This document shows, in pieces, positions 45,529 to 55,563 of a DNA stretch of 64,000 nucleotides (its first letter is position 1; each line of letters opens with the position of its first letter). A program made the translations under genes and the position numbers. The stretch lies in assembly GCF_031954525.1 (NCBI RefSeq), contig NZ_CP134867.1, forward strand, positions 1,178,001 to 1,242,000. The letters run 5' to 3'. This DNA comes from Dyella sp. BiH032. Lineage in GTDB: Bacteria > Pseudomonadota > Gammaproteobacteria > Xanthomonadales > Rhodanobacteraceae. A model generated the notes under the pieces. That model was not told the origin of the DNA. It was given only the letters and a program-made list of their open reading frames with translations, and ran no database searches.

Positions 45529-48500
45529 ATGGCAAGGTTCTTCATCGATCGTCCCATCTTCGCGTGGGTGATCGCCATCATCGTGATGCTGGCCGGCGCG
45601 CTGTCCATGCTGCGCCTGCCGGTGTCGCAATACCCGGTGATCGCGCCGCCGCAGGTAACGATCAACGCCAGCTACCCCGGCGCTTCCGCGCAGGCGGCGG
45701 AAGACTCGGTGACGCAGATCATCGAGCAGAACATGAAAGGCCTGGATGGCCTGATCTACATGTCCGCCACCAGCGACTCGGATGGCCAGGTGCAGGTGAC
45801 GCTCACCTTCGAAAACGGCACCAACCCCGACATCGCCCAGGTGCAGGTGCAGAACAAGCTGCAGCTGGCCACGCCGCTGCTGCCGCAGATCGTGCAGCAG
45901 CAGGGCATCAACGTGGTCAAGTCCAACTCGGGCTTCCTGATGGTGGTGGGCTTCGTCTCCGAAGATGGCCGCCTGGATGGCGATGACATCTCCGACTTCG
46001 TCACCGCGCAACTGGTCGACCCGCTCAGCCGCGTGGCGGGCGTGGGCAATATCGAAGTGTTCGGTTCCAAGTACGCCATGCGCGTGTGGCTGGATCCGAA
46101 CAAGCTCGATACCTACAAGCTGACGCCAACCGAAGTGGTGGCGGCGCTGCGTGCGCAGAACCAGCAGGTGGCGGTCGGCCAGATCGGCGGCAACCCGGCG
46201 GTGAAGGGCCAGCAGATCAATGCCTCGGTGATCGCGCAGCAACGCCTGCAGACGCCGGAGCAGTTCCGCAACATCGTGATCCGCAGCAACACCGACGGTT
46301 CGGTGCTGACGCTGGGCGACGTGGCGCGCGTCGAGTTGGGCCTGCAGGACTACGGCTTCACCAGCAAGTACAACGGCAAGTCGGCCACCGGCATCGCCAT
46401 CTCGCTGACCTCCGGCGCGAACGCACTCGCCACGGCCGAGCGCGTCAAGGCGGCGCTCAAGCAGATGGAGCCGTCGTTTCCGCGCGGCGTGAAGTCGGTG
46501 ATCGCGTTCGACACCACGCCGTTCGTGAGGGTGTCGATCGAGGGCGTGATCAAGACGCTGCTCGAAGCGATCGTGCTGGTGTTCCTGGTGATGTACCTGT
46601 TCCTGCAGAATTTCCGCGCCACGCTGATCCCGACGATCGCGGTGCCGGTGGTGCTGCTTGGCACGTTCGGCGTACTCGGGGCGATGGGCTACTCGATCAA
46701 CATGCTGACCATGTTCGCCATGGTGCTGGCGATCGGCTTGCTGGTGGACGATGCCATCGTGGTGGTGGAGAACGTCGAACGCGTGATGAGCGAAGAGGGC
46801 TTGTCGCCGCTGGAAGCCACGCGCAAGTCGATGTCGCAGATCACCGGCGCACTGGTGGGCATTGCGCTGGTGCTGTCGGCGGTATTCGTGCCGATGGCGT
46901 TCCTGAGCGGTTCCACGGGCGTGATCTACCGGCAATTCTCGGTGACCATCGTATCGTCGATGGCCTTGTCGGTGATGGTGGCGATCGTGCTGACGCCGGC
47001 GTTGTGCGCCACCTTGCTCAAGCCGATCGCCAAGGGTCATCACGCCTCCGATCGCGGCTTCTTCGGCTGGTTCAATCGTCGCTTCGACCAGGGCACGCGC
47101 AAGTACCAGGGCATCGTGGGCGGGATCATCGCGCGCGGCCGACGCTTCCTGCTCGTGTTCCTGGCGATGAGCGCGGCGATGGTGGTGGTGTTCCTGCGCC
47201 TGCCGACCTCGTTCCTGCCGATGGAAGACCAGGGCTTCGTGTTCGCCATGGTGCAGGGGCCCGTGGGCGCGACCACGGAGCGCACCAGCCATGTGATGGA
47301 TCGCGTGGAGAAGCAGTTCCTGGACGATCCGGCGGTTGAGTCGCTGTTTTCCGTGCAGGGCTTCAGCTTCGCCGGCGGCGGCCAGAACGCGGCAATGGCC
47401 TTCGTGCAGCTGAAGGACTGGAGCGTGCGTCACGCCAGCGATCTCAGCCTGGACGCGGTCACCGGCCGCGCGATGGGCGCCTTCAGTCAGTACAAGGATG
47501 CGATGGTGTTCGCCTTTGCGCCGCCGGCGGTGCCGGAGCTGGGCAACTCGGCGGGCTTCGACTTCTACCTGAAGGACAACGCCGGCCTGGGCCACGAAGC
47601 GCTGGTCAAGGCGCGCAATCAGTTTCTGCAGGCGGCCGGTCAGAGCAAGCTGCTGGCCAATGTGCGTGCCAACGGCCAGGACGATACGCCTCAGTTCCGC
47701 ATCGACGTGGATTACAAGAAGGCCGCGGCACAGGGGCTTTCCATCGGCGAACTCAACGACACGCTGACCATGGCCTGGGGCGGACAGTACATCGACGACT
47801 TCATGGACCGCGGACGCGTGAAGCGCGTGTTCGTGCAGGCCGACGCGCCGTTCCGCATGGCGCCAGAAGACTTCGAGAAGTGGTCGGTGCGCAATGCGGC
47901 CGGTGCGATGGTGCCGTTCCGTGCCTTCGCGAGCACGCGCTGGGATTTCGGTTCGCCGCGCCTGGAGCGCTACAACGGGGTCTCCGCCATGCAGATCAAC
48001 GGCGAGGCGGCGCCGGGTGTGAGCTCGGGCGATGCCATGGCCGAGGTGGAGAAACTGGTGGCACAGCTGCCGGCCGGCATCGGCCTGGAATGGACCGGCC
48101 AGTCGTACCAGGAGCGCGAAGCCGGTGCCCAGGCGCCAATGCTCTACATATTGTCGGTGCTGGTGGTGTTCCTGTGCCTGGCGGCGCTGTACGAGAGCTG
48201 GTCGATTCCTACCGCCGTGCTGATGGTGGCGCCGTTGGGCATTCTCGGCACGGTGCTGGCGGCGTATTTCAGGGGACTGGATCGCGACGTGTATTTCCAG
48301 GTGGCGATGCTCACCACGGTGGGCTTGTCGAGCAAGAACGCGATCCTGATCGTGGAGTTCGCCAAGGAGAACATCGAGAAGGGCATGGCCGTGCTCGATG
48401 CCACCTTGCTGGCGGTGCGCATGCGCTTGCGCCCGATTCTGATGACGTCGCTGGCGTTCGGCCTGGGCGTGTTGCCGCTGGCGCTGGCCAGCGGCGCGGG

Positions 48501-48672
48501 TTCCGGCGCGCAGCGCGCGATCGGCACCGGCGTGCTGGGCGGCATGGTCGCCGGCACCGCGCTGGGACTGTTCTTCGTGCCGCTGTTCTTCGTGGTGGTG
48601 CGGCGTTGGTTCGGCAAGCGAAAGGCCGTGGGCGAGAGGATGCCGGCGGTGGGAGAGGCAACTCATGAGTAA
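45529..48672 (+). CDS. RND multidrug efflux permease (AcrB/MexB-like, HAE1)
   Basis: 1047 residues, almost the same length as AcrB (1049). It begins [17 protein letters not shown] as AcrB-type pumps do. The proton-relay residues are all in place: D407 and D408 in [18 protein letters not shown], and the helix-10 Lys (K936) in [14 protein letters not shown]. Two large periplasmic loops form the drug-binding porter domain. It should export a wide range of hydrophobic drugs, dyes and detergents. It is a different branch from the pump at 21332. Confidence 0.95.
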   Translation: MARFFIDRPIFAWVIAIIVMLAGALSMLRLPVSQYPVIAPPQVTINASYPGASAQAAEDSVTQIIEQNMKGLDGLIYMSATSDSDGQVQVTLTFENGTNPDIAQVQVQNKLQLATPLLPQIVQQQGINVVKSNSGFLMVVGFVSEDGRLDGDDISDFVTAQLVDPLSRVAGVGNIEVFGSKYAMRVWLDPNKLDTYKLTPTEVVAALRAQNQQVAVGQIGGNPAVKGQQINASVIAQQRLQTPEQFRNIVIRSNTDGSVLTLGDVARVELGLQDYGFTSKYNGKSATGIAISLTSGANALATAERVKAALKQMEPSFPRGVKSVIAFDTTPFVRVSIEGVIKTLLEAIVLVFLVMYLFLQNFRATLIPTIAVPVVLLGTFGVLGAMGYSINMLTMFAMVLAIGLLVDDAIVVVENVERVMSEEGLSPLEATRKSMSQITGALVGIALVLSAVFVPMAFLSGSTGVIYRQFSVTIVSSMALSVMVAIVLTPALCATLLKPIAKGHHASDRGFFGWFNRRFDQGTRKYQGIVGGIIARGRRFLLVFLAMSAAMVVVFLRLPTSFLPMEDQGFVFAMVQGPVGATTERTSHVMDRVEKQFLDDPAVESLFSVQGFSFAGGGQNAAMAFVQLKDWSVRHASDLSLDAVTGRAMGAFSQYKDAMVFAFAPPAVPELGNSAGFDFYLKDNAGLGHEALVKARNQFLQAAGQSKLLANVRANGQDDTPQFRIDVDYKKAAAQGLSIGELNDTLTMAWGGQYIDDFMDRGRVKRVFVQADAPFRMAPEDFEKWSVRNAAGAMVPFRAFASTRWDFGSPRLERYNGVSAMQINGEAAPGVSSGDAMAEVEKLVAQLPAGIGLEWTGQSYQEREAGAQAPMLYILSVLVVFLCLAALYESWSIPTAVLMVAPLGILGTVLAAYFRGLDRDVYFQVAMLTTVGLSSKNAILIVEFAKENIEKGMAVLDATLLAVRMRLRPILMTSLAFGLGVLPLALASGAGSGAQRAIGTGVLGGMVAGTALGLFFVPLFFVVVRRWFGKRKAVGERMPAVGEATHE

Positions 48673-50065
48673 GGCCATCCTGACTGCCTGCGGTGCGGCG
48701 CTCGCGCTTGCCTTGGGCGGGTGCGTGAACATGGCGCCGAAACTTCCGGCGGCGCAGCCGGCGATTCCCGTGGCCTGGGCGCTGCCGGCAGACAGCGCCG
48801 GGCAGGGCAGCGCCGCGGAGATCGGCTGGCGCCAGTTCTATACGGATGCACGGCTGGTCCAGCTGATCGAGCTTGCATTGCAAAACAACCGTGACCTGCG
48901 CGTGGCGGTGCTCAACGTGGAGAAGGCGCGTTCGCTGTATCGCGTGCAGCGCGCCGATCGGCTGCCGTCGGTGGGCGTCACCGCACAGCAGCAGCGCGTC
49001 GGCGGCAGTGGCGGCGCCCAGCAGGTGGGGCCGGAGTACAGCGTGAACCTGGGCGTCACCGACTTCGAGCTGGATCTGTTCGGGCGCGTGCGTTCGCTCA
49101 GCACCGGTGCACTGGAGCGTTATCTCGCCCAGGGCGAAGCCGGTCGCAGCACGCAGCTGAGCCTGATCGCCGAGGTGGCGAACGCGTGGCTGACGCTGGC
49201 GGCGGACCAGGAGTCGCTCAAGGTGGCCAAGGCCACGCGGGAGAACCAGGAGGCATCGTTCAAGCTCACCCAGCAACGCCATGTGCTGGGCGGCGCCTCC
49301 AGCCTCGACGTGAGCCAGGCGCAGACCACGGTGGAAAGCGCGCGTGCCGACATGGCGCGCTATGCGGGGCAGGTAGCGCAGGACACCAACGCGCTGCGCC
49401 TGCTGATCGGCGGGCCGTTCGATGAGGCGCTGCTGCCCGCGGGGCTGGACGATCGCGTGACCATGCTCGGCGGCCTGCCGGCGGGCTTGCCGTCGGACGT
49501 GCTGCTGCGCCGGCCGGATATCCGCCAGGCGGAGCATCTCCTGCGCGCGGCCAATGCCGACATTGGTGCGGCGCGTGCGGCGTTCTTCCCGTCCATCCGC
49601 CTCACCGGCAGCATCGGTACGGCAAGCAATGAGCTGTCCGGCCTGTTCGACGGCGGTACGCGCGTGTGGAGCTTCACGCCTCAGATCAACCTGCCGATCT
49701 TCCAGGGCGGTCGTCTGCGCGCGCAGCTGGCCGGTGCCAAGACCGACCAGCAGATCGCACTGGCGCAGTACGAGAAGGCGATCCAGGCGGGCTTCCGCGA
49801 AGTGGCGGATGCGCTGGCGCTCACCGGCACCCTCGCCGAGCAGCGCCTGGCGCAGGAGTCGCTGGTGGGCGCGGCGGCACGCGCGGACGAGCTCTCCCGG
49901 GCGCGCTACAGGGCCGGCAAGGACAGCTACCTGGTGGCGCTGGACGCGCAGCGTGCGCTGTACGCCGCGCAGCAGCAGCTGATCGCCACGCGGCTGTCCG
50001 AGCAGACCAACCGGATTACTTTGTATAAAGTGCTCGGAGGTGGTTGGACCGAACGTAGCCCATGA
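48665..50065 (+). CDS. Outer-membrane efflux lipoprotein (OprM/NodT family)
   Basis: 466 residues, lipobox LALGGC. Markers of the fold: [46 protein letters not shown] in the first beta segment, [22 protein letters not shown], and [13 protein letters not shown] in the second. It completes the tripartite pump. The start overlaps the pump gene by eight bases and its stop overlaps the tetR start, so the operon is tightly coupled. Confidence 0.94.
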   Translation: MSKAILTACGAALALALGGCVNMAPKLPAAQPAIPVAWALPADSAGQGSAAEIGWRQFYTDARLVQLIELALQNNRDLRVAVLNVEKARSLYRVQRADRLPSVGVTAQQQRVGGSGGAQQVGPEYSVNLGVTDFELDLFGRVRSLSTGALERYLAQGEAGRSTQLSLIAEVANAWLTLAADQESLKVAKATRENQEASFKLTQQRHVLGGASSLDVSQAQTTVESARADMARYAGQVAQDTNALRLLIGGPFDEALLPAGLDDRVTMLGGLPAGLPSDVLLRRPDIRQAEHLLRAANADIGAARAAFFPSIRLTGSIGTASNELSGLFDGGTRVWSFTPQINLPIFQGGRLRAQLAGAKTDQQIALAQYEKAIQAGFREVADALALTGTLAEQRLAQESLVGAAARADELSRARYRAGKDSYLVALDAQRALYAAQQQLIATRLSEQTNRITLYKVLGGGWTERSP

Positions 50066-50685
50066 CCCGAGCAGAGAAACCCGACGAAGCAGCCCTCAGT
50101 CCGCGCGTGCGGGAGCAGCGCGAGCGCATCCTGGTCGCCGCGCAGCACTGCTTCGTCAAGTACGGTTTCCACGCCGCGAGCATGGCCAACATCGCCGAGG
50201 CGGCCGGCATGAGCGCCGGGCTGATCTATCGCTACTTTCCCAATAAGAACGCCATCGTGCTGGCCATCATCGAGCGCCAGAGCGAGATCGAGCTGGAGGA
50301 CATCCGCGCGCTCAGCGCTTCGATGGATCCGGTCGAGGCGCTGATGGAGTGCTTCGTGGAATGGAGCCGGCCGAGGCCGGACATGCGCATCATGAACGCC
50401 GCGCTGTTCCTGGAGACCAGCGCCTTGGCCACCCGCGACAAGCAGGTGGCCAAGGCGATCCACCATGCCGACGAGCTGGCCTGTACCGAGTTCGTGCAGT
50501 GGCTGGAGAAGCCCGCGGAGCAGGGCGGCATCGGGATGTCGTCCTCGATCAGCGAGCGCCGCTCGCTGGCGCTGATGCTGCTGATCGAGGGCCTGGCCGT
50601 GCGGGCCGCGCGCGATCCGAAGCTGGACGTGCAGCTCCTGCGCGAAGCGTTGGCGGAGATGGTGCCGCGCCTGATGGGCGAGTAG
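50062..50685 (+). CDS. TetR-family regulator at the end of the RND operon
   Basis: 207 residues. The helix-turn-helix is clear (ILVAAQHCFVKYGFHAASM, AGMSAGLIYRYFPNKNAIV). The C-terminal domain has no recognisable ligand class. The ATG overlaps the outer-membrane factor stop (ATGA). Being last in the operon, it would be made together with the pump and, if a repressor, would form a negative feedback loop. Most pump regulators of this family are divergently encoded, so this order is less common. Confidence 0.9.
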   Translation: MTRAEKPDEAALSPRVREQRERILVAAQHCFVKYGFHAASMANIAEAAGMSAGLIYRYFPNKNAIVLAIIERQSEIELEDIRALSASMDPVEALMECFVEWSRPRPDMRIMNAALFLETSALATRDKQVAKAIHHADELACTEFVQWLEKPAEQGGIGMSSSISERRSLALMLLIEGLAVRAARDPKLDVQLLREALAEMVPRLMGE

Positions 50686-50752
50686 GGCGAAGGTGCTTGC
50701 CGGCCCGGCCGGCGCGGCTCAAGCTTGGCCCTTTCCACCGAGGAGCCACGCC

Positions 50753-51769
50753 GTGGATTGGGTCGACCTGCGCAGCGATACCGTGACCAAGCCCACCCGC
50801 GCGATGCGCGAGGCCATGCTGCTGGCCGAGGTGGGCGACGATGTCTACGGGGAAGACCCCACGGTCAATGCCTTGCAGGCGAAGCTGGCGGCGGAACTTG
50901 GCTTCGAGGCAGGGCTGTTCGTGCCCACCGGAACGCAGTCGAACCTGCTCGCGCTGATGTCGCATTGCGAGCGCGGCGACGAATACCTGGTGGGCGCGGA
51001 TGCGCATACCTACAAGTTCGAGGGCGGCGGCGCGGCGGTGCTGGGTTCGATCCAGCCGCAGCCGATTCCGCACGATGTAGACGGCACCTTGCCGCTGGAG
51101 AAGCTGGCGGCGGCGATCAAGCCGATCGACCCGCATTTCGCGCGCACCAAGTTGCTGGCACTGGAAAACACCTGGCACGGACGTGCCCTGCCGCTCGATT
51201 ACCTGCACGCCGCGCAGAAGTTCGCACGCGAACGCGGGCTGGGTTTCCACCTGGATGGTGCGCGCCTGTTCAACGCCGCCGTTGCGAGCGGCGTGCACGC
51301 GCGCGAGATCGCCGGCCTGTTCGATACGGTGTCGGTCTGCCTGTCGAAGGGGCTGGGTGCGCCGGTCGGCTCGGTGCTACTCGGCCCGGGCGCATTGATC
51401 GAAAAAGCGCGGCGCTGGCGCAAGGTGGCCGGCGGCGGCTGGCGCCAGGCGGGAATGCTTGCGGCGGCAGGCATGCATGCGCTGGAGCATCACGTGGCGC
51501 GATTGGCCGACGACCATGCGCGCGCCGCGACGCTGGCGGCGAGGCTCGGCGATATCCGCGGCGTCAAGTTGCTGGGCCATCACACCAACATGGTGTTCGT
51601 CGACGTGCCGGCGGACCGGTTGCGCGAACTCGATGCGCACCTGCGCGAGCGGCAGGTGCGCATCAGCATCGGCTACCTGCCGACGCTGCGCCTGGTGACG
51701 CATCTGGACATCGATGACGAGGGCGTCGAGCGCACGGTGGACGCCATGCGCACCTTCTTCGCGCGCTGA
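50753..51769 (+). CDS. ltaE: Low-specificity L-threonine aldolase
   Basis: 338 residues, fold type I PLP enzyme that cleaves L-threonine or allo-threonine to glycine and acetaldehyde. It starts with the typical VDLRSDTVTKPTRAM; the PLP lysine is K199 in SVCLSKGLGAPVGS, and HLDGARLFNAA is the cofactor Asp region. A GTG at 50753 behind GAGGAG is the start; translation from 50693 would add 20 non-family residues. It stands 67 bases after tetR and is probably a separate unit. Confidence 0.93.
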   Translation: MDWVDLRSDTVTKPTRAMREAMLLAEVGDDVYGEDPTVNALQAKLAAELGFEAGLFVPTGTQSNLLALMSHCERGDEYLVGADAHTYKFEGGGAAVLGSIQPQPIPHDVDGTLPLEKLAAAIKPIDPHFARTKLLALENTWHGRALPLDYLHAAQKFARERGLGFHLDGARLFNAAVASGVHAREIAGLFDTVSVCLSKGLGAPVGSVLLGPGALIEKARRWRKVAGGGWRQAGMLAAAGMHALEHHVARLADDHARAATLAARLGDIRGVKLLGHHTNMVFVDVPADRLRELDAHLRERQVRISIGYLPTLRLVTHLDIDDEGVERTVDAMRTFFAR

Positions 51770-51820
51770 GGCTGGTCTGGCCGGGGCGAGCCGCAGGCGT
51801 CCCTGACCTGTGCGCGAGCG

Positions 51821-53074
51821 TCAGGCCACGGGCTTATCGAAGCGCTTGATGAAGTCGCGCACCTGCGGATACACGACTTCACGCCAGCGGCGGCCGCTGA
51901 AGATGCCGTAGTGGCCGGCGCCCTCGATCACCTTGTGCGCGCGGCGCTCATCCGGGATGCCGCTGCACAGTGTGTGCGCGGCCTCGGTCTGGCCCAGGCC
52001 GGAGATGTCGTCCAGTTCGCCTTCTACGGTGAGCAGGGCGCTCTGCGTGATGGCCGAGGGCGTGACGCGTTCGCCGTGCACGTCCCACAGGCCGCGCGGT
52101 AGCAGGGCCTGCTGGAATACGGTGTGGATGGTGTCGAGGTAGTACTCGGCCGGCATGTCCAGCACGGCGTTGTACTCGTCGTAGAACTTGCGGTGCGCTT
52201 CGGCGTCGTCGAGGTCGCCGCGCAGCAGGTTGAGGTAGAAGTCCCAGTGCGAGCTGAGGTGGCGGCCGGGGTTCATCGCCACGAAGCCGGCGTGCTGCAG
52301 GAAGCCCGGATACACCTCGCGGCCACGGCCGGGGTAGTTCGGCGGCACCGTGTGGATCACGTTGCCCTTGAACCAGCTCAGCGGCTGCGTGGTGGCGAGG
52401 TTGTTCACCCCGGTGGGATTGCTGCGCGGTTCGATCGGGCCGCCCATCATGGTGAGGCTGCGCGGCGTGGTCTCGCCGCGCGCCGCCATCAGCGACACCG
52501 CAGCCAGCACGGGCACGGTGGGCTGGCAGACCGAGACCACGTGCACGCGATGCGCGCCGATGTGGCGGATGAAGTCCTCGATGTATGTGACGTAGTCGTC
52601 CAGGTGGAACGCGCCCTCGCTCGCCGGCACCATGCGCGCGTCGACCCAGTCGGTGATGTACACCTTGTGGTCGCGCAGCAGCGTGCGGACGGTATCGCGC
52701 AACAGCGTGGCGTGGTGGCCCGACAGCGGCGCCACCACCAGTACGGAGGGTTCGTTCTTCAGGCGCTCGATGGTGTCCGGATCGTCGCTGAAGCGCTTGA
52801 AGCGTTTCAGTTCGCAGAACGGCTTGGCCAGTACCGTGCGTTCGACGATGGCGATCTCCTGCCCGTGCGACTCCACCTTGTGGATGTCGAAGGCGGGCTT
52901 CTCGTATTCCTTGCCCAGCCGGTGCATGAGCTCGTAGCCGGCGGCCAGGCGCTGCGCGCCGGGTACCTGGGCGAATGGGCTCGATGGATCGGTCAGCATC
53001 TTCGCGCTGGCATCGGCGTAGTGGCTGAGCGGACCGAGGATCGCGCGCTGCCATTCGTGAATCTGATAGAGCAT
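51821..53074 (-). CDS. phaZ: Intracellular polyhydroxyalkanoate depolymerase
   Basis: 417 residues, begins MLYQIHEWQRAILGPL as PhaZ-type proteins do. The nucleophile is Cys183 in VVSVCQPTVPVLAA, the same position and motif as in the Ralstonia PhaZa1 enzymes. The later Asp and His of the triad are suggested in GELDDISGLGQ and EGAGHYGIFSG. It degrades stored PHB inside the cell. No phaC or phasin gene is nearby in this window. The ATG at 53074 fits the family start; the frame extends to 53107. It is convergent with the threonine aldolase gene. Confidence 0.9.
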   Translation of the reverse strand: MLYQIHEWQRAILGPLSHYADASAKMLTDPSSPFAQVPGAQRLAAGYELMHRLGKEYEKPAFDIHKVESHGQEIAIVERTVLAKPFCELKRFKRFSDDPDTIERLKNEPSVLVVAPLSGHHATLLRDTVRTLLRDHKVYITDWVDARMVPASEGAFHLDDYVTYIEDFIRHIGAHRVHVVSVCQPTVPVLAAVSLMAARGETTPRSLTMMGGPIEPRSNPTGVNNLATTQPLSWFKGNVIHTVPPNYPGRGREVYPGFLQHAGFVAMNPGRHLSSHWDFYLNLLRGDLDDAEAHRKFYDEYNAVLDMPAEYYLDTIHTVFQQALLPRGLWDVHGERVTPSAITQSALLTVEGELDDISGLGQTEAAHTLCSGIPDERRAHKVIEGAGHYGIFSGRRWREVVYPQVRDFIKRFDKPVA

Positions 53075-53198
53075 GGCGGAGAAGCCGGGGGACGGAGAGG
53101 CGAGCATTCTACCCGCTCTCAGCCTTGCGTGCTGCGATGCCGCAGAAATGTTATGTCAGCGTAATCAGCTGCTTAACTCGACTGGTATGCGGCGCGAA

Positions 53199-53945
53199 TC
53201 AGATTTTTCGGCAGACCAGCAGAATCTCGTCCACGCCGGCGGTGTCGCCCAGGCCGTCACGCCATTGCAGCGGCTTCTGCAGGCGCACGGCGATCGGCAT
53301 GAAGACGCGGTTGTACCACCACATCGCACGCTCGCGCTGATGCGTGAGATACCACTGGCCCAGTTCCAGCAGGCGCGAGGATTTCGGCTGCATGCCATAG
53401 ACGGCGCTGCGCTCGATGCGGAAGCCGTGGCCGGCCAGTCGCATCGCGATGTCATCCGGCTCGTAGCGGCGGCAATGGCCGACGAAGTCGTCGAACGGTG
53501 TCCACGCGGCGGCGTGCAGCGGCACGGACAGCAGCAGCGTCGCGGCCGGCGCGGCGACGCGGGCCAATTCCGCCAGGGCGGCCTCGTCGTCGGCGACGTG
53601 CTCCAGGATGTCGAAGGCGCAGACCAGATCGAACTGCGCGTCCGCGCAGGGCAGGGCGCCGATCATGCCGTGCACCGCGTCGGCACCGTGCAGGCGCAGC
53701 TTGCGCAGGGCGGCGGCACTGAGGTCGACGAAACAGGTGTCCTGCAGCGGGAGGCGGGGGCGCAGGCCCGGCGCGATCTCCAGCCGGCGCGGCGAAGCGG
53801 CGGCGAGTTCGCGCACCAGCGGCCAGGTGTTGAAGCGTTCCGGCGGCACCAGCCGCGCTTCGGCCCATAACGGTTCGTAGAAGCCGCGGTTGGCGGCGAG
53901 CAGGTCGGCGTCGCTGCGCGGCGCGGGCGCGAAGTGGGTGTGCAT
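53199..53945 (-). CDS. Class I SAM-dependent methyltransferase
   Basis: 248 residues. The nucleotide-binding strand is RRLEIAPGLRPRLPL, followed by CFVDLSAAALRKL, and a FDLVCAFDILEHVADDEAALAELARV motif IV-like segment of the Methyltransf_11 group. The first glycine-rich loop is somewhat diverged (EIAPGLRP). The substrate is unknown. A C-terminal WYNRVFMPIAVRLQKPLQW segment is typical of a group of small hypothetical methyltransferases. It lies 59 bases downstream of the RDD gene stop on the same strand and may be its operon partner. Confidence 0.82.
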   Translation of the reverse strand: MHTHFAPAPRSDADLLAANRGFYEPLWAEARLVPPERFNTWPLVRELAAASPRRLEIAPGLRPRLPLQDTCFVDLSAAALRKLRLHGADAVHGMIGALPCADAQFDLVCAFDILEHVADDEAALAELARVAAPAATLLLSVPLHAAAWTPFDDFVGHCRRYEPDDIAMRLAGHGFRIERSAVYGMQPKSSRLLELGQWYLTHQRERAMWWYNRVFMPIAVRLQKPLQWRDGLGDTAGVDEILLVCRKI

Positions 53946-54004
53946 CGCCTAGTGTGGCGCCTGTCCGGCTGACATGCGTGTGAACCCTGGCGCGATTTCT
54001 TGCG

Positions 54005-54517
54005 TCAGGCGATGCGGCGCACTTCGGTACCGGCGAGCAGGTCGTGCAGCGCTCGCCGGCGCGGATTGCCCAGCGCCCAGGCAAACCAGATGGCCCATAG
54101 CAGCAAGGTGCCCCATACCGCGGCGGCCACGCCGAACAGCGGTGCCAACCCGAGCATCAGCAAGGGCGCGGCGCCGGCCAGCAGCCGGATGACGGCCTGC
54201 GGGAAACGCACCGGGCCGCCATCGAGGCGGACCAGGCGAAGCCGCCAGGGACGCATGCCCAGCGTCTGCCCGCCGCGCAGCCACGATGCGAGGAAGTAGG
54301 CCGACAGCACCAGTCCCTGCAGCGGCTGATACCACCACACCGTCTCGACGTGTCCCGCGGTGGTGATCAGCTGCCCGCCGGTGGCGCGCTGGCAGACGTA
54401 GCCGACGGTGGCGACGATGGCGATCACTGCCCACAGGTCGTAGAACAGCGCGAGCAGGCGACGCGGCAGCGTGGCGGGCATGGCATGGAAGGTGGCGGCT
54501 GAGGTGCTCGTGTTCAT
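54005..54517 (-). CDS. RDD-family membrane protein
   Basis: 170 residues with three to four membrane helices. The family name motif appears as PRRLLALFYDLWAVIA (Arg and Asp in helix 1), and GGQTLGMRPWRLRLVRLDGG is the usual second conserved stretch. The function of RDD proteins is mostly unknown; some are linked to Na+/H+ transport. The start is either ATG 54517 or 54481; neither has a strong ribosome-binding site. It is divergent from xerD with only 43 bases between. Confidence 0.85.
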   Translation of the reverse strand: MNTSTSAATFHAMPATLPRRLLALFYDLWAVIAIVATVGYVCQRATGGQLITTAGHVETVWWYQPLQGLVLSAYFLASWLRGGQTLGMRPWRLRLVRLDGGPVRFPQAVIRLLAGAAPLLMLGLAPLFGVAAAVWGTLLLWAIWFAWALGNPRRRALHDLLAGTEVRRIA

Positions 54518-54560
54518 TCGTCGGCTTGCGTCCGGCGCGCGCTGTGCCAGCATCTCGCGC

Positions 54561-55472
54561 ATGTCAGAGAAAGCCGCCAGTATCGCCGAAGCCGACCAGC
54601 GCAGCATCGCCGCCTTCCTGGAGCGCGTCTGGTCGGAAGATGGCCTGTCCGATCGCACCCTCGAGGCCTACCGCCGGGACCTGGAAGGCCTGGCGCGCTG
54701 GCTGGCCGCGCGCGGCCTGGGCCTGCACCAGGCGCGGCGGCAGCACCTTTCCGAGTACCACGGTACGCAGCCGGTGGCGGTGCGTTCGATGGCGCGCCGG
54801 CAATCCTCGTTCCGCCGTTTCTACGCATTCGTCGCGCGCAACGAACCGGGGTTCGAGGATCCGACCCTGCTGATCGAACGCCCGCGCATGCCGCGCAGCC
54901 TGCCCAAGGCGCTGGCCGAACGCGAGATCGAGGGCCTGCTGAATGCGCCGGACGTGGAAACCACCCTGGGCCTGCGCGACCGCGCGATGCTGGAGCTGAT
55001 GTACGCCTCGGGCCTGCGCGTGTCCGAGCTGGTGGAGTTGCCGCTGGCCGCGCTCAATCTGCGCCAGGGCGTGCTGCGCGTTACCGGCAAGGGTGGCAAG
55101 GACCGGCTCGTACCGGTGGGCGAGCTGGCGCTGGAGCGCATCGAGGCCTACCTCGCCGAGGCCCGTCCGGTGCTGGCCAAGGGGCGGCAGCCTGCCGCGC
55201 TGTTCCTCAGCAAGCGTGGCGAGGGCATGACGCGGCAGATGTTCTGGACACTGATCAAGCGCTATGCGCAGCGGGTGGGCATCGTGTCCAAGCGCATTTC
55301 GCCGCACGTGCTGCGGCATTCGTTCGCCACTCACCTGCTCAACCACGGCGCGGACCTGCGCGCGCTGCAGATGCTGCTGGGGCACAGCGCGCTGAGCACC
55401 ACGCAGATCTACACGCTGGTGGCGAAGGAAGGCCTGAAGCGGCTGCACGCACAGCACCACCCGCGCGGTTGA
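54561..55472 (+). CDS. xerD: Site-specific tyrosine recombinase XerD
   Basis: 303 residues with an N-terminal SAM-like core-binding domain and a C-terminal catalytic domain. All catalytic residues are visible: R153 (ASGLRVSEL), K177 (TGKGGKDR), H249 and R252 (HVLRHSFATHLL), H275 (LGHSALSTTQIYT) and Y284. The spacing equals that of E. coli XerD with a 5-residue shift. With XerC it resolves chromosome dimers at dif. The following gene is dsbC, an order also found in E. coli, which supports XerD rather than XerC or an integrase. Confidence 0.95.
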   Translation: MSEKAASIAEADQRSIAAFLERVWSEDGLSDRTLEAYRRDLEGLARWLAARGLGLHQARRQHLSEYHGTQPVAVRSMARRQSSFRRFYAFVARNEPGFEDPTLLIERPRMPRSLPKALAEREIEGLLNAPDVETTLGLRDRAMLELMYASGLRVSELVELPLAALNLRQGVLRVTGKGGKDRLVPVGELALERIEAYLAEARPVLAKGRQPAALFLSKRGEGMTRQMFWTLIKRYAQRVGIVSKRISPHVLRHSFATHLLNHGADLRALQMLLGHSALSTTQIYTLVAKEGLKRLHAQHHPRG

Positions 55473-55563
55473 GACGCGTCCGACGGAGCGGTTAAGCCGG
55501 CTGTGCGAGAATCCGGCTCCCCGACACCATTCCGTGCCCGAACGGAAGCAGAGAGGTTTCGTG

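Noticed and set aside
44284..48732. About 1480-codon minus-strand open frame across the second RND operon
   Set aside because: Histidine/arginine-rich translation without any motif, opposite three clear efflux genes. GC-rich third positions explain the absence of stops.
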